A stretch of DNA of 13,186 nt from JBBQNY01 sp038221545 (GCA_038221545.1 JBBRIE010000068.1:1-13186); one strand, 5' to 3'; shown: positions 6,006-13,186, numbered from the stretch's first letter. The notes: generated by a model from the sequence alone, not told the origin. A program made the numbers and translations.

Positions 6006-6578
6006 ATGAAGCTCAAACTGCTGGCGCTCGCCCTGGTGCTCGGCGCCACAACGGCCGCAACCACCGCGTCCGCACAGGACGTCAACGGATTCTTCCTGCA
6101 GGGCAGTCTCGGCTCCGCGAGTTCGACCGCGAACGACTTCGACGATGAAGTCACGTCGTTCCAGTTCAACGGCGGCTATCGGTGGGGGGTGTTCGGCCTT
6201 GAGGCGGGCTACGTCGACTTCGACGGATTTGAGGGCGAGAACAACAATTTCGACCTCGAGGCGGACATCAGCGGCTTCACCCTCGGCGGCAACGTCCGCA
6301 CTTCGTTCGCCGACGGCTGGTACCTCGGCGCGCGCGCGGGCGCCTTCTTCTGGGAAGGCGACGCCGACACCGTGGTGCCGAGCTCGACCAGCCCGACCTC
6401 GTTCCTCGTGGTGCGGCAAGACGTCGACAACACCGACTTCTACGCCGGCGTGAGCGTCGGTTACGACTTCAACGAGCAGTTCAGCGTCGGCGTCGCCTAC
6501 GACTATTTCGGCCCGGAAGACGACGAAGTCTCGCTCGAGGCGAACGTGCTGTCGATCGTGGGCGAGCTGCGGTTCTGA
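6006..6578 (+). CDS. Outer-membrane beta-barrel protein
   Basis: A 190-residue exported protein with a clear signal peptide (MKLKLLALALVLGATTAATT, then ASA with cleavage expected after A23). The mature part shows alternating strands typical of a small eight-stranded barrel of the OmpA-like/opacity family: GFFLQGSLGSAS, SFQFNGGYRWGVFGLEAGYV, GFTLGGNVRTSFADGWYLGA, DFYAGVSVGYDF, FSVGVAYDYFG and the C-terminal VLSIVGELRF ending in Phe, the usual barrel-assembly signal. Loops are markedly acidic (FDGFEGENNNFDLEADIS and PEDDEVSLEA). The ATG at 6006 is chosen over an upstream in-frame start at 5967 because GGAG stands at 5993-5996 and the signal peptide begins there. It is probably a single gene, followed at once by a bidirectional hairpin. 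Ligand and role unknown. Confidence 0.82.
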   Translation: MKLKLLALALVLGATTAATTASAQDVNGFFLQGSLGSASSTANDFDDEVTSFQFNGGYRWGVFGLEAGYVDFDGFEGENNNFDLEADISGFTLGGNVRTSFADGWYLGARAGAFFWEGDADTVVPSSTSPTSFLVVRQDVDNTDFYAGVSVGYDFNEQFSVGVAYDYFGPEDDEVSLEANVLSIVGELRF

Positions 6579-6601
6579 CCCGCTGGGCGTAGCGCGCCTT
6601 C

Positions 6602-6631
6602 CCGTAGGAGCGACTCGCGTCGCTCCTACGG
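6602..6631. repeat. GTAG-type REP hairpin (SMAG-like), probable bidirectional terminator
   Basis: CCGTAGGAGCGAC and GTCGCTCCTACGG form a perfect 13-bp stem around a TCGC loop. GTAG-bearing hairpins of this kind are the SMAG-type REPs known from Stenotrophomonas and relatives. It lies between two convergent genes and overlaps the trmL 3' end: the trmL stop TAG (6628-6626) is inside the right arm. It probably ends or protects both transcripts. Confidence 0.8.
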
Positions 6632-7105
6632 CCCTGTCCCCTCCGCGGCGCCGGCGAACCCGAGCTGGCGCCACGCTTCGTACACCACGAGCGCGACCGC
6701 GTTCGAAAGATTGAGGCTGCGGTTGCCCGGCCGCATCGGCAAGCGCAACCGTTGTTGCACCGGTGTCGCGTCGATCACCGACTGCGGCAGACCGCGCGTT
6801 TCCGCGCCGAACAGGAAGGCGTCGCCGACGGCGAACCGCGCCAGGTCATAGCGGTTTGTGCCCCGCGTCGAAAGCGCAAACACGCGCGGCGCGTGCAATG
6901 CATGCAGGCACGCAGCGAGGTCGGCATGCACGCGCACCTCGGCGAACTCGTGATAGTCGAGTCCGGCGCGCCTGAGCTTGGCGTGGTCGAGGTCGAAGCC
7001 CAGCGGTTCCACCAGATTCAGCGTCGCGCCCGCGTTCGCGCACAGGCGGATCACGTTGCCGGTGTTGGGCGGGATCTCGGGTTCATGCAGGATGACGTGG
7101 AACAC
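6626..7105 (-). CDS. trmL: tRNA (cytidine(34)-2'-O)-methyltransferase TrmL
   Basis: A 159-residue SPOUT-class methyltransferase that uses S-adenosylmethionine to 2'-O-methylate the wobble base of tRNA-Leu isoacceptors; it acts as a dimer in the cytoplasm. The knotted SPOUT core is plain: PEIPPNTGNVIRLCANAGA (9-27), FLFGAETRGLP (97-107) and RLPMRPGNRSLNLSNAVALV (121-140) then VYEAWRQLGF. The length matches E. coli TrmL (157). The start is GTG at 7105-7103, with AGGAGG at 7122-7117 upstream at a long but workable spacing of 11 bases. The last codons and the TAG stop run into the GTAG hairpin, so the C-terminal tail (AGAAEGTGP) has been partly shaped by the repeat. It is last in a likely minus-strand group behind the exported protein and SDR genes. 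Confidence 0.93.
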   Translation of the reverse strand: MFHVILHEPEIPPNTGNVIRLCANAGATLNLVEPLGFDLDHAKLRRAGLDYHEFAEVRVHADLAACLHALHAPRVFALSTRGTNRYDLARFAVGDAFLFGAETRGLPQSVIDATPVQQRLRLPMRPGNRSLNLSNAVALVVYEAWRQLGFAGAAEGTGP

Positions 7106-7159
7106 GGGACTGCGATCCTCCTGCGGGTGCCGGATTGCGCGACGGGAACCTCGGTGGGG

Positions 7160-7921
7160 TTAAGAGCCGCTGCAGGACCCCGGCACGATCGCGAGCGCCT
7201 GTGCCCAACGCCTGTCATCGACCGGCTGGGCAGCGCGATCGGCGAAATCGATGCGCGCGGTCCACTGGTCGCCATCGGCGTCGCGCAGATTGGTGACGCC
7301 CTCGAAACGCAGCAGGCGCTTCGACTGCTGCGCATACGCCACGTCGATCTGCGGCGCAACGAGCCCGAGCAACCCGCGGACCTTGAGGCGGAAGAGATGC
7401 GCCGGCACGCCGGCGATCGTCGGTGTACCGATCCGGCGCACGTTGAAGGTGTAGGAACGCCGGCTCGCGGGCACGGTGAAGTCGACGGGCAGGGTCTTGC
7501 CGGCTACCAGCGCAGCCCAGTTGCGGCGCACGTACTCATCGAATCCGGCATCCGCGACGAGGCGCGGGCCTGGGGTGAGCGCCCCGCTCTTCTCGGTCTC
7601 GCCGCGGCGCTCGCGCACGAACGCAAGCATGCGGTCGCCCGCGCGACGCACGCCTTCGCGATAGCCGTCGCGCGCATCGTCGAGCTGGAACGACGGCGCC
7701 ACCGCGGACGGTGCGTAGTCCACGCGCTTGCGCGCAAACAGCTTGCCGTCCGGGCACAGGTAGCTGACCAGCCGTTCGCGAGGTTGGCCATCGACCTCGC
7801 GCAACAGGTGCCGCTCGGTGTAAAGCGCGCGCCCGCTGTCCGGATCCGTGGCGCGGCCGTCGTACTGCACGGTGTCTGCACTTGTCGACGCTTGCGCCAA
7901 CAACGCGACGAGCAGCACCAT
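7160..7921 (-). CDS. Predicted exported protein of unknown function
   Basis: A protein of 253 residues if begun at the ATG at 7921-7919. The N-terminus MVLLVALLAQASTSADTVQY looks like a signal peptide with cleavage after STSA, but it lacks the usual basic residues. The frame stays open upstream to a GTG at 8041 that overlaps the SDR stop as GTGA; this start would add 40 residues, including RSALPRRA just before the hydrophobic run, but that stretch is encoded by a REP pair. The mature part has YDGRATDPDSGRALYTERHL, LVSYLCPDGKLFARKRVDYA, APSFQLDDARDGYREGVRRA and a strand-rich second half (FTVPASRRSYTFNVRRIG, LFRLKVRGLLGLVAPQIDVA). I do not recognise a named family; a soluble periplasmic protein is the best inference. 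The true start is unresolved. Confidence 0.65.
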   Translation of the reverse strand: MVLLVALLAQASTSADTVQYDGRATDPDSGRALYTERHLLREVDGQPRERLVSYLCPDGKLFARKRVDYAPSAVAPSFQLDDARDGYREGVRRAGDRMLAFVRERRGETEKSGALTPGPRLVADAGFDEYVRRNWAALVAGKTLPVDFTVPASRRSYTFNVRRIGTPTIAGVPAHLFRLKVRGLLGLVAPQIDVAYAQQSKRLLRFEGVTNLRDADGDQWTARIDFADRAAQPVDDRRWAQALAIVPGSCSGS

Positions 7922-7932
7922 TGCGCGCCTAG

Positions 7933-8002
7933 GTAAAGCCGAGCGCAAGCTCGGCTGCGGGGCTGGATCATGCGCATGCAGCCGAGCTGCACTCGGCTCT
8001 AC
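7933..8002. repeat. Paired inverted GTAG-type REP hairpins
   Basis: Two related hairpins face each other. The first is AGCCGAGC-GCAA-GCTCGGCT (7937-7956, 8-bp stem, GNRA-type loop), with GTAA at its outer end (7933). The second is AGCCGAG-CTGCA-CTCGGCT (7980-7998, 7-bp stem), with GTAG on the minus strand at its outer end (8002-7999). The shared arm sequence and outward GTA(A/G) ends fit a head-to-head REP dimer of the SMAG type. It lies in the 5' region of the exported-protein gene, just behind the SDR gene. Confidence 0.78.
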
Positions 8003-8037
8003 AAGGGCGCAAGCGGAGCGTTGGCGCGTTGCGGGCT

Positions 8038-8736
8038 TCACCAAGGCAAGGCTTTGCCTTGCCAGTCGCGCAATGTGCCGGTATCGGCCAGCGTGCTCGC
8101 GTCGATGACGCGCAGCAGCCCCGCCACCGAGTCAGGCGCAGCGAGCGGCGCGCGCGTCGTGCCCATGTCGGTCGCGACCCAGCCGGGGTGCAGCGCGAAC
8201 ACCGCGATGCCCTGGTCGCGCAGGGCGAACGCGCTCTGGCGCGTGGCCATGTTCAGCGCCGCCTTGCCGATCGCGTAGCTCGGCGTGCCGAAGGCCTCGG
8301 TGCTGCCGATCGAACCCAGGATCGAGGAAATGTTGACCACGCGCGGCGCGACGCCCTTGCCGAGCAGCGGCACCAGCGCCTGGGTCAGCAGCAGCGGGCC
8401 GATCGCGTTGGTGCGCAGGCTGAGTTCGAGGTTGTCCGCGCTGATCTCACCGAACCTTTCGCCGTCCGGCAGCACGCCGGCGTTGTTGATCGCGACGTCG
8501 ATCGCGTCGCCGACCATCGCCGCCTCGCGCGCCAGCTCGACGATGCTCGCGGGACGCGTGAGATCGACCGGCAGCACCTTGACGTGCCCCGGATGCGCGA
8601 ACGCGAGTTCGTTGAGCTCACGGGCCTTGCCGGGTTGACGGCAGGCCGCGACCACGCGGTCGCCGCGCGCGGCGAGCTGCCGCGCAAATTCGAGCCCGAT
8701 GCCGCGGCTCGCGCCGGTGATGAGGTATCTCGCCAT
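8038..8736 (-). CDS. Short-chain dehydrogenase/reductase (SDR family)
   Basis: A 232-residue classical SDR oxidoreductase using NAD(P). Visible motifs: cofactor loop TGASRGIG at 7-14 (glycine-rich T-G-x3-G-x-G), VDLT near 57-60, the structural NNAG at 84-87, catalytic ISS at 136-138 and YAIGK at 154-158 (Tyr154, Lys158), then LHPGWVATDMG, where the PG motif stabilises the cofactor. Overall it resembles the csgA/YciK-like cytoplasmic SDRs that give no substrate information. The ATG at 8736 is chosen because GGAGG lies five to nine bases upstream (8746-8742); the longer open frame to 8898 reads through intergenic repeat sequence. It is the first gene of the leftward group and is divergent from the M16 protease gene. 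Its stop TGA overlaps a GTG that could start the next gene. Activity is likely; the substrate is unknown. Confidence 0.88.
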   Translation of the reverse strand: MARYLITGASRGIGLEFARQLAARGDRVVAACRQPGKARELNELAFAHPGHVKVLPVDLTRPASIVELAREAAMVGDAIDVAINNAGVLPDGERFGEISADNLELSLRTNAIGPLLLTQALVPLLGKGVAPRVVNISSILGSIGSTEAFGTPSYAIGKAALNMATRQSAFALRDQGIAVFALHPGWVATDMGTTRAPLAAPDSVAGLLRVIDASTLADTGTLRDWQGKALPW

Positions 8737-8776
8737 GTGTTCCTCCACGCCTGTACGCTGGCACGCCTGCCCATCT

Positions 8777-8790
8777 TCCCGCACGCGGGA
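8777..8790. repeat. Small hairpin repeat in the SDR/M16 divergent region
   Basis: TCCCGC-AC-GCGGGA is a perfect 6-bp inverted repeat, extended by flanking CT/GA-rich bases (minus strand CCCTCTCCCGCGTGCGGGA). It resembles the CTCTCCCGC...GCGGGAGAG intergenic repeats I recall from related genomes. It lies upstream of both genes and may be a REP remnant or regulatory structure. Confidence 0.4.
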
Positions 8791-8849
8791 GAGGGAAAGG
8801 CCCAAGGCTAGCGTAGATGGCCTTTGGCACAGGTGGCTCACGGGAGCGC

Positions 8850-8858
8850 TGGTAGGAT
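8850..8858 (+). promoter_or_regulatory. Putative extended -10 promoter of the M16 protease gene
   Basis: TGGTAGGAT fits TG, one base, then TAGGAT. Transcription would start near 8865, giving a 24-base leader before the ATG at 8889. The -35 is not clear; TTGGCA upstream is spaced too widely. Confidence 0.35.
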
Positions 8859-8888
8859 GCGCGCCTCCTCGAACTCGCGGAATCGCCC

Positions 8889-11750
8889 ATGTCGGCACGC
8901 AAGATCTTCATTCCCGCCCTACTGGCAGCGCTCACGGTCGCGAGCGGCTGCGCGCAGCGCGACGTCGCCTTGCGCAACGACGATGCCATGCCCGCGCAGG
9001 TCGCGAAGGCCGCGAAGGCCGACATCGCTTTCGAGCAATTCAGCCTCGCGAACGGCCTCCGCGTGATCGTCCACACCGACCGCAAGGCGCCTATCGTCGC
9101 GGTCAACGTCTGGTACCACGTCGGCAGCAAGGACGAGCCGGCCGGTCGCTCCGGCTTCGCGCACCTGTTCGAGCACCTCATGTTCCAGGGCTCGGAGAAC
9201 TATCGCGACGAGTATTTCCGTCCGTTCGAGCTGGTCGGCGTCACCGACCAGAACGGCACCACCAACACCGATCGCACGAACTATTTCCAGAACGTGCCCA
9301 CCACCGCGCTCGACATGGCGCTCTGGATGGAGTCGGACCGCATGGGCCACTTCACCGGCGCGATCGACCAGAAGGTCCTCGACGAGCAGCGCGGCGTGGT
9401 GCAGAACGAGAAGCGCCAGGGCGAGAACGAGCCTTACGGGCTGGTCTGGGACACGCTGTCGCGCTCGCTGTATCCGCCGTCGCATCCCTATCATCGTGGC
9501 GTGATCGGTTCGATGGCCGATCTCAACGCGGCCTCGACGGACGACGTGAAGCGATGGTTCCGCGCCTGGTACGGCCCGAACAACGCGGTGCTGGTGCTGG
9601 CGGGCGACATCGACGTCGCGACAGCGAAAGCCAAAGTCACGCGCTATTTCGGCGACATCCCGGCCGGTCCGACGCTGGCGCAGCCCGCGGTCGACATCGC
9701 GCGTCGCGCCGCTTCCACCCGCGCGGAAATGCAGGACGCGGTGCCGCAGGCGCGCGTGCACCGCGTGTGGAACGTCGCCGCGTATGGCGATCCCGAACTT
9801 GACGAGTTGCAGGTGCTGGCGCAGGTCCTCGGCGGCTCCAGGTCGTCGCGTCTCGACGCGCGCCTCGTGCATCGTGACCAGATCGCGGACGGCGTGTCCG
9901 CGGGTGCCTATTCCGGGCAGATCGGCTCGCTGTTCCTCATCACGGCCGACGTCAAGGCCGGCGGCGACGTCGCCCGGGTCGAGGCGGTGATCGATGAGGA
10001 GCTTGATCGCCTGTTGCGGGACGGCCCGACCCTGGTCGAAGTCGAGCAGGCGCGCACCGTGCTCAAGGCCGGGTTCGTGCGCGGTATCGAGCGCATCGGC
10101 GGCTTCGGTGGCAAGGCCGACGCGCTCGCCGAGTGCGCGGTGTACACCGGCGATCCCGCCTGCTTCCGCGCATCGCTGGCGACACTCGACGCGGTCACGC
10201 CAGCCGATGTGCAGTCCGTGGGTCGCAAGTGGCTCGGCGCCGGCGACCACACGCTTACGGTGGTGCCCGGCAAGCGCGCGCCGGTGTTGGAGGAGCCCGC
10301 CGTCGCGGCGGCGCCGCTGGCGCTGCCGCAGGCGGACCCGAAGTTCACGGTGGTCGCAAGCGACGTCGATCGCAGCAGCGGCGTGCCGAAGGTCGACGCG
10401 TTCCCCGATCTCAAGTTCCCGGCGCTCCAGCGTGCGCAGCTCGCCAACGGCATCGACGTGGTGCTGGCCGAGCGCCACGACGTGCCGGTGGTGCAGTTCT
10501 CGCTGGAGCTCGATGGTGGCTTCGCCAGCGACGACAGGTCCGGACTGGGCAACGCCGCCTTCGCCATGTCGATGCTCGACGAGGGCGCCGGCGACTACGA
10601 CGCGCTCGGCTTCGCGAATCGCGCCGAACAGCTGGGCGCCAGCGTGGCGGCCGGCGCGTCGCTCGACGGCGGCAGCGTGTACCTGTCCGCGCTCAAGGAA
10701 AAGCTCGAGCCATCGCTGGAACTGTACGCCACGATGCTGCGCGACCCGAGCTTCAAGCAGGAAGAGATCGATCGCGTGCGCGGCCAGTGGCTGGCCGGTA
10801 TCGCGCAGGAAAAGGCGCAGCCGCAGGGCATGGCGCTGCGCGCATTGCCACCGCTGCTGTACGGTGGCGACCATCCTTACGGCATTCCTTTCTCGGGCAC
10901 CGGCACCGAAGCGTCGATCAAGTCGCTGACGCGCGACGATCTCGTCGCCTACCACCGCGACTGGGTGCGTCCGCAGGGCGCGACGCTGCTGGTCGTCGGC
11001 GACACCACGCTCGCCGAGATCAAGCCGCTGCTCGAGCAGCACCTCGGCGACTGGACCGGCACCGGCGAGCCGCCCGCACCCGCGCAGATCGCCGCGGTGA
11101 CGCTGCCGTCGCAGCCACGCGTGTTCCTGATCGACCAGCCGGGCGCGCAGCAGTCGACCATCATCGCCGGCCACGTCATGCCGTCGACCATGGACCCGGG
11201 CGCGATCCGCCTGTACTTCGCCAATGCGGTGCTGGGCGGGGAGTTCACCTCGCGCCTCAACATGAACCTGCGCGAGAACAAGCACTGGGCGTACGGCTCC
11301 TACAGCTCCGTGCAGAACGCGCTGGCGCAGCGGCCGTGGCTCGCGTTCGCGCAGGTGCAGACCGACAAGACCGCCGAATCGCAGGCGGAGATGCAACGCG
11401 AGATCCGCGAGTACGCGTCGGGCAAGAGCACCGCGTCGAGCGCGGAGATCGACAAGATCCGCGCCACCGAGATCCGCGGCCTGCCCGGTTCGTTCGAGAC
11501 CGGCCGCGCGGTGCTCGGTACGCTCGGTGGCATGGCGCGCTACAACCGCCCCGACGACTACGTGATGCGACGCGCCGCCGAGATCGAGTCGATGACGCCC
11601 GCGCAGGTCACAGAAGCCGCCGCCACGATCGAGCCGGATGCGCTGACCTGGGTGGTGGTCGGCGACCTGTCGAAGATCGAGGCGCCGCTGCGCGCCGCGC
11701 GCATCGGCGACGTCAAGGTGATCGACACGGACGGCAAGGTGCTGCGGTAA
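8889..11750 (+). CDS. M16 family zinc metalloprotease, tandem-domain lipoprotein
   Basis: A 953-residue protein of the pitrilysin/insulinase (M16) family with two M16 modules. The N-terminus MSARKIFIPALLAALTVASGC has a lipobox ASGC with C21 as the likely lipidated residue, so it should be membrane-anchored in the periplasm. The first module has the inverted zinc motif HLFEH (H92, E95, H96), the third zinc ligand E174 in VVQNEKRQ, and the substrate-loop NTDRTNYFQNVP. The second module (from about 515, LANGIDVVLAERHDVPVVQF) has MLDEG in place of HxxEH, so it is the usual inactive partner, but keeps LRENKHWAYGSYS with the conserved Arg and Tyr used for substrate binding. Such proteins degrade peptides or misfolded fragments in the envelope. 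The full length is normal for a fused M16 protease. A GCGGAA stretch before the ATG is a weak ribosome-binding site. Confidence 0.95.
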   Translation: MSARKIFIPALLAALTVASGCAQRDVALRNDDAMPAQVAKAAKADIAFEQFSLANGLRVIVHTDRKAPIVAVNVWYHVGSKDEPAGRSGFAHLFEHLMFQGSENYRDEYFRPFELVGVTDQNGTTNTDRTNYFQNVPTTALDMALWMESDRMGHFTGAIDQKVLDEQRGVVQNEKRQGENEPYGLVWDTLSRSLYPPSHPYHRGVIGSMADLNAASTDDVKRWFRAWYGPNNAVLVLAGDIDVATAKAKVTRYFGDIPAGPTLAQPAVDIARRAASTRAEMQDAVPQARVHRVWNVAAYGDPELDELQVLAQVLGGSRSSRLDARLVHRDQIADGVSAGAYSGQIGSLFLITADVKAGGDVARVEAVIDEELDRLLRDGPTLVEVEQARTVLKAGFVRGIERIGGFGGKADALAECAVYTGDPACFRASLATLDAVTPADVQSVGRKWLGAGDHTLTVVPGKRAPVLEEPAVAAAPLALPQADPKFTVVASDVDRSSGVPKVDAFPDLKFPALQRAQLANGIDVVLAERHDVPVVQFSLELDGGFASDDRSGLGNAAFAMSMLDEGAGDYDALGFANRAEQLGASVAAGASLDGGSVYLSALKEKLEPSLELYATMLRDPSFKQEEIDRVRGQWLAGIAQEKAQPQGMALRALPPLLYGGDHPYGIPFSGTGTEASIKSLTRDDLVAYHRDWVRPQGATLLVVGDTTLAEIKPLLEQHLGDWTGTGEPPAPAQIAAVTLPSQPRVFLIDQPGAQQSTIIAGHVMPSTMDPGAIRLYFANAVLGGEFTSRLNMNLRENKHWAYGSYSSVQNALAQRPWLAFAQVQTDKTAESQAEMQREIREYASGKSTASSAEIDKIRATEIRGLPGSFETGRAVLGTLGGMARYNRPDDYVMRRAAEIESMTPAQVTEAAATIEPDALTWVVVGDLSKIEAPLRAARIGDVKVIDTDGKVLR

Positions 11751-11769
11751 GGGGCGCATGACGCGAGGC

Positions 11770-11775
11770 TAGAAT
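11770..11775 (+). promoter_or_regulatory. Putative -10 element of the DUF4156-like lipoprotein gene
   Basis: TAGAAT stands 31 bases before the lipoprotein ATG and 19 bases after the M16 stop. It matches the -10 consensus at five of six positions. No -35 is evident; the gene could also be transcribed by read-through from the protease gene. Confidence 0.3.
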
Positions 11776-11806
11776 GGGCTGCAGGACTCGAATGGAGACA
11801 GCTGGC

Positions 11807-12124
11807 ATGAGATTGCGTGAGGTTTTCTGGATAGCGCTTGGCACTGCGGTGCTCTCGTCGTGTACGTGGGTCGAGCCCGATGCCGCCGGTAGCAGCGTGC
11901 GCGTCGCCTACAACGAGGACCTCGCGCGCTGCACCAAGCGTGGCGAAGTGAATGTGTCGGTCAAGGACAAGGTCTGGTTCTACGACCGCAACGAACTCAA
12001 GGTGCGCGATGAGCTCGAATCGCTCGCGCGCAACGAGGCCGCGCGCATCGGTGCCGACACCGTGATGGCCACCAGCGAGCCGCGCGAGGGCGTGCAGGAT
12101 TTCGCGGCTTACCGCTGCCGCTGA
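11807..12124 (+). CDS. Small lipoprotein, DUF4156-like
   Basis: A 105-residue lipoprotein: signal MRLREVFWIALGTAVLSSC with lipobox LSSC (C19). The mature part matches, from memory, the DUF4156 pattern: two conserved cysteines (DLARCTKRGEV and the terminal AYRCR, which could form a disulfide), the central VNVSVKDKVWF strand segment, and ELESLARNEAARIGADTVMA, the signature helix in which L-x-x-x-A-R-N-E-A-A-x-x-G-A-(D/N)-T is typical. The function of the family is unknown; envelope location is expected. The ATG at 11807 is chosen with GGAG at 11793-11796; an in-frame ATG at 11792 overlaps that GGAG and would only lengthen the n-region. It lies 56 bases behind the M16 protease gene. Confidence 0.78.
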   Translation: MRLREVFWIALGTAVLSSCTWVEPDAAGSSVRVAYNEDLARCTKRGEVNVSVKDKVWFYDRNELKVRDELESLARNEAARIGADTVMATSEPREGVQDFAAYRCR

Positions 12125-12223
12125 TCGGCAGCTGCAACGCCCGTGAGCGCGTGACCTCAGGTTCCAAGCCCCCCGTCGCAAGTGCGGTGCACTCTGCATC
12201 GACACGCCGCTCAAGCCTTCGCG

Positions 12224-13186
12224 TTACGGAGCCGGGCCGGTCACGGACGGCGCGGTGATGCGCGTCAGCGGATAGCCGCCGCTGCCGTAGGCCGGGTCGC
12301 CCGAAGTCCAGCGCAAGGCAGTGGCGTGGTACCGCATCTGCTCGGGAATCTGCACTTCCGCGACCGGCGCGAGCGTGACCGCGAGCGTGCCCCACGGAAT
12401 GCGTCGCACGGCCGACGCATCGAAGGTATCGCCGAACACGCCGCCCTCCGCGCGCTGCATGTCGAACACGACCTCGCCCCCACCGGGGGAAACGTCGTCT
12501 GCCTGGCCGACCAGCCACAACTGTCGACCCTGCGGATCGTAGGTGTAGAACGCGATCACCGCGCGCCGGTTGCCGGTGAAGACGTCCTCGATTACCTGCA
12601 ACTGGATGCCCTCGCCGTCGCGTGACGCACCACCGGTATAGCTGCCGCTGGCGGTTGCGATCGAGAGCGGTGCATCGGGCGGTGGCGGATCGAGCAGGCC
12701 ACCGAGGCAACACGGCAGCGGTCGCCGATCGAAGTCGAGCGCCGCGAGCATCGTCATGGCGCGCGCGCTCCCCTCCCATCCGGGCGGACCCGCGTATCGC
12801 AGCTGCAACCTGAGCTGCGCGTCGATCACCAGCGACAGGCTGCCCCAGTCGCGGCGCTCGACCGCCTCCGGAGCGAACGCGGCACCGAATCGGGCACCGC
12901 GCGTGATCGTCATCGACGGCACGTGCACGCCCTGCCCGGTCTGGAAGCCGACGCCGACGAGCCATCGCGGACCGGGATCGGGATCGCCCGGCGGGGCGAA
13001 CGTGTACCAACTCACGACCACGCGTCGCGCCCCGGCCGGGCTGAACTTGCCGTAGCCGATGGGTAGCCCGAGTTCCTCGATCACGAGGCCTTCGCCCGAG
13101 CGCGCGGCGTCGAACCAGAAGCCGCTCGACGTCTCCGCCTCGATCACGCTGCGGATAGGCGCCGCGATCTGGTAACCCCGATCGAC
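12224..13186 (-). CDS. Exported-type protein with two repeated beta modules, 5' end beyond window edge
   Basis: The last 320 codons of a larger protein; the frame is open to the right edge (VDRGYQIAAPIRS at the boundary), so the GTG at 13147 is not the true start. Two similar modules are visible. Module 1 starts GFWFDAARSGEGLVIEEL and continues through VVSWYTFAPPG, PRWLVGVG, a GARFGAAF segment and RRDWGSLSLVID. Module 2 starts GSYTGGASRDGEGIQLQVIE, then VIAFYTYDPQGRQLWLVGQA, GGVFGDTFDASAVRRIPWG and TLAVTLAPVAEVQI. They share the order SGEG, fYTydp, WLVG, FG, WG. A linker with CCLGGLLDPPPPDAP joins them. These resemble the GWWxxPxxSGxG-type modules found at the ends of secreted proteins in many proteobacteria. 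The rest of the protein, including any enzyme domain and signal, is outside the window. Confidence 0.72.
   Translation of the reverse strand, partial: VDRGYQIAAPIRSVIEAETSSGFWFDAARSGEGLVIEELGLPIGYGKFSPAGARRVVVSWYTFAPPGDPDPGPRWLVGVGFQTGQGVHVPSMTITRGARFGAAFAPEAVERRDWGSLSLVIDAQLRLQLRYAGPPGWEGSARAMTMLAALDFDRRPLPCCLGGLLDPPPPDAPLSIATASGSYTGGASRDGEGIQLQVIEDVFTGNRRAVIAFYTYDPQGRQLWLVGQADDVSPGGGEVVFDMQRAEGGVFGDTFDASAVRRIPWGTLAVTLAPVAEVQIPEQMRYHATALRWTSGDPAYGSGGYPLTRITAPSVTGPAP

Noticed and set aside
8737..8898. N-terminal extension of the SDR to 8898.
   Set aside because: It translates intergenic repeat DNA, and the ATG at 8736 has a strong GGAGG ribosome-binding site directly followed by the canonical SDR N-terminus.
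8919..11759. A 946-codon open frame antisense to the M16 protease gene.
   Set aside because: Its Arg/His/Ala-rich translation has no recognisable domain and mirrors the GC-biased third codon positions of the real gene; long antisense frames are expected at this GC content.
12125..12223. Possible terminator between the convergent lipoprotein and repeat-protein genes.
   Set aside because: I found no stem of useful length followed by a T run on either strand.
1..13186. A novel multi-gene defence, mobile or biosynthetic system.
   Set aside because: The genes are recognisable core or envelope genes in ordinary arrangement; no integrase, toxin, nuclease, reverse transcriptase or CRISPR-like array was seen.

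Overview
The window is about 13.2 kb of high-GC chromosomal DNA with closely packed housekeeping genes. Protein flavour (SecB, GpsA, SrkA, TrmL, M16 lipoprotein, GWW/SGEG-type exported repeats), the neighbourhood rhodanese-secB-gpsA, and short GTAG-ended hairpin repeats like those of Stenotrophomonas and Xanthomonas all point to a gammaproteobacterium of the Xanthomonadaceae/Lysobacteraceae (Lysobacter, Luteimonas or relatives). The family assignment is inference from recognisable sequence patterns; no search was run.

Layout. Bases 1-2592 are on the minus strand: the 5' part of a PlsC-type acyltransferase (cut by the left edge), then, further upstream, hemD followed by srkA with a 4-base GTGA overlap. 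From 2718 the direction switches: a hotdog thioesterase and a small lipoprotein share an ATGA overlap (2718-3661), followed by a membrane-anchored rhodanese, secB and gpsA (3712-5837), the protein-export/glycerophospholipid cluster known from E. coli but here without grxC. An outer-membrane beta-barrel gene (6006-6578) ends this plus-strand run. A GTAG hairpin at 6602-6631 separates it from a convergent minus-strand group read from right to left: an SDR oxidoreductase, an exported protein of unknown function and trmL (8736 down to 6626). A divergent intergenic region (8737-8888) leads to a 953-residue M16 zinc-protease lipoprotein and a small DUF4156-type lipoprotein. The right edge holds the 3' part of an exported protein built of two similar modules on the minus strand.

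There is no gene-free stretch longer than 300 bases. Smaller gaps: 634-808 (nothing recognised), 2593-2717 (divergent promoter region with a palindrome and a GGCCC tandem repeat), 5838-6005 (only the ribosome-binding site of the barrel gene recognised), 8737-8888 (divergent promoter region with a small hairpin), 12125-12223 (convergent, no convincing terminator).

This looks like an ordinary core-genome region; I found no defence island, prophage, CRISPR array, tRNA or rRNA, and no convincing new multi-gene system. The most interesting feature is how small repeat elements touch gene ends: a 76-bp element with perfect 21-bp inverted repeats sits between secB and gpsA and supplies the only usable start codon of gpsA; a paired GTAG-type hairpin lies in the 5' region of the exported-protein gene; and a third hairpin contains the trmL stop codon.
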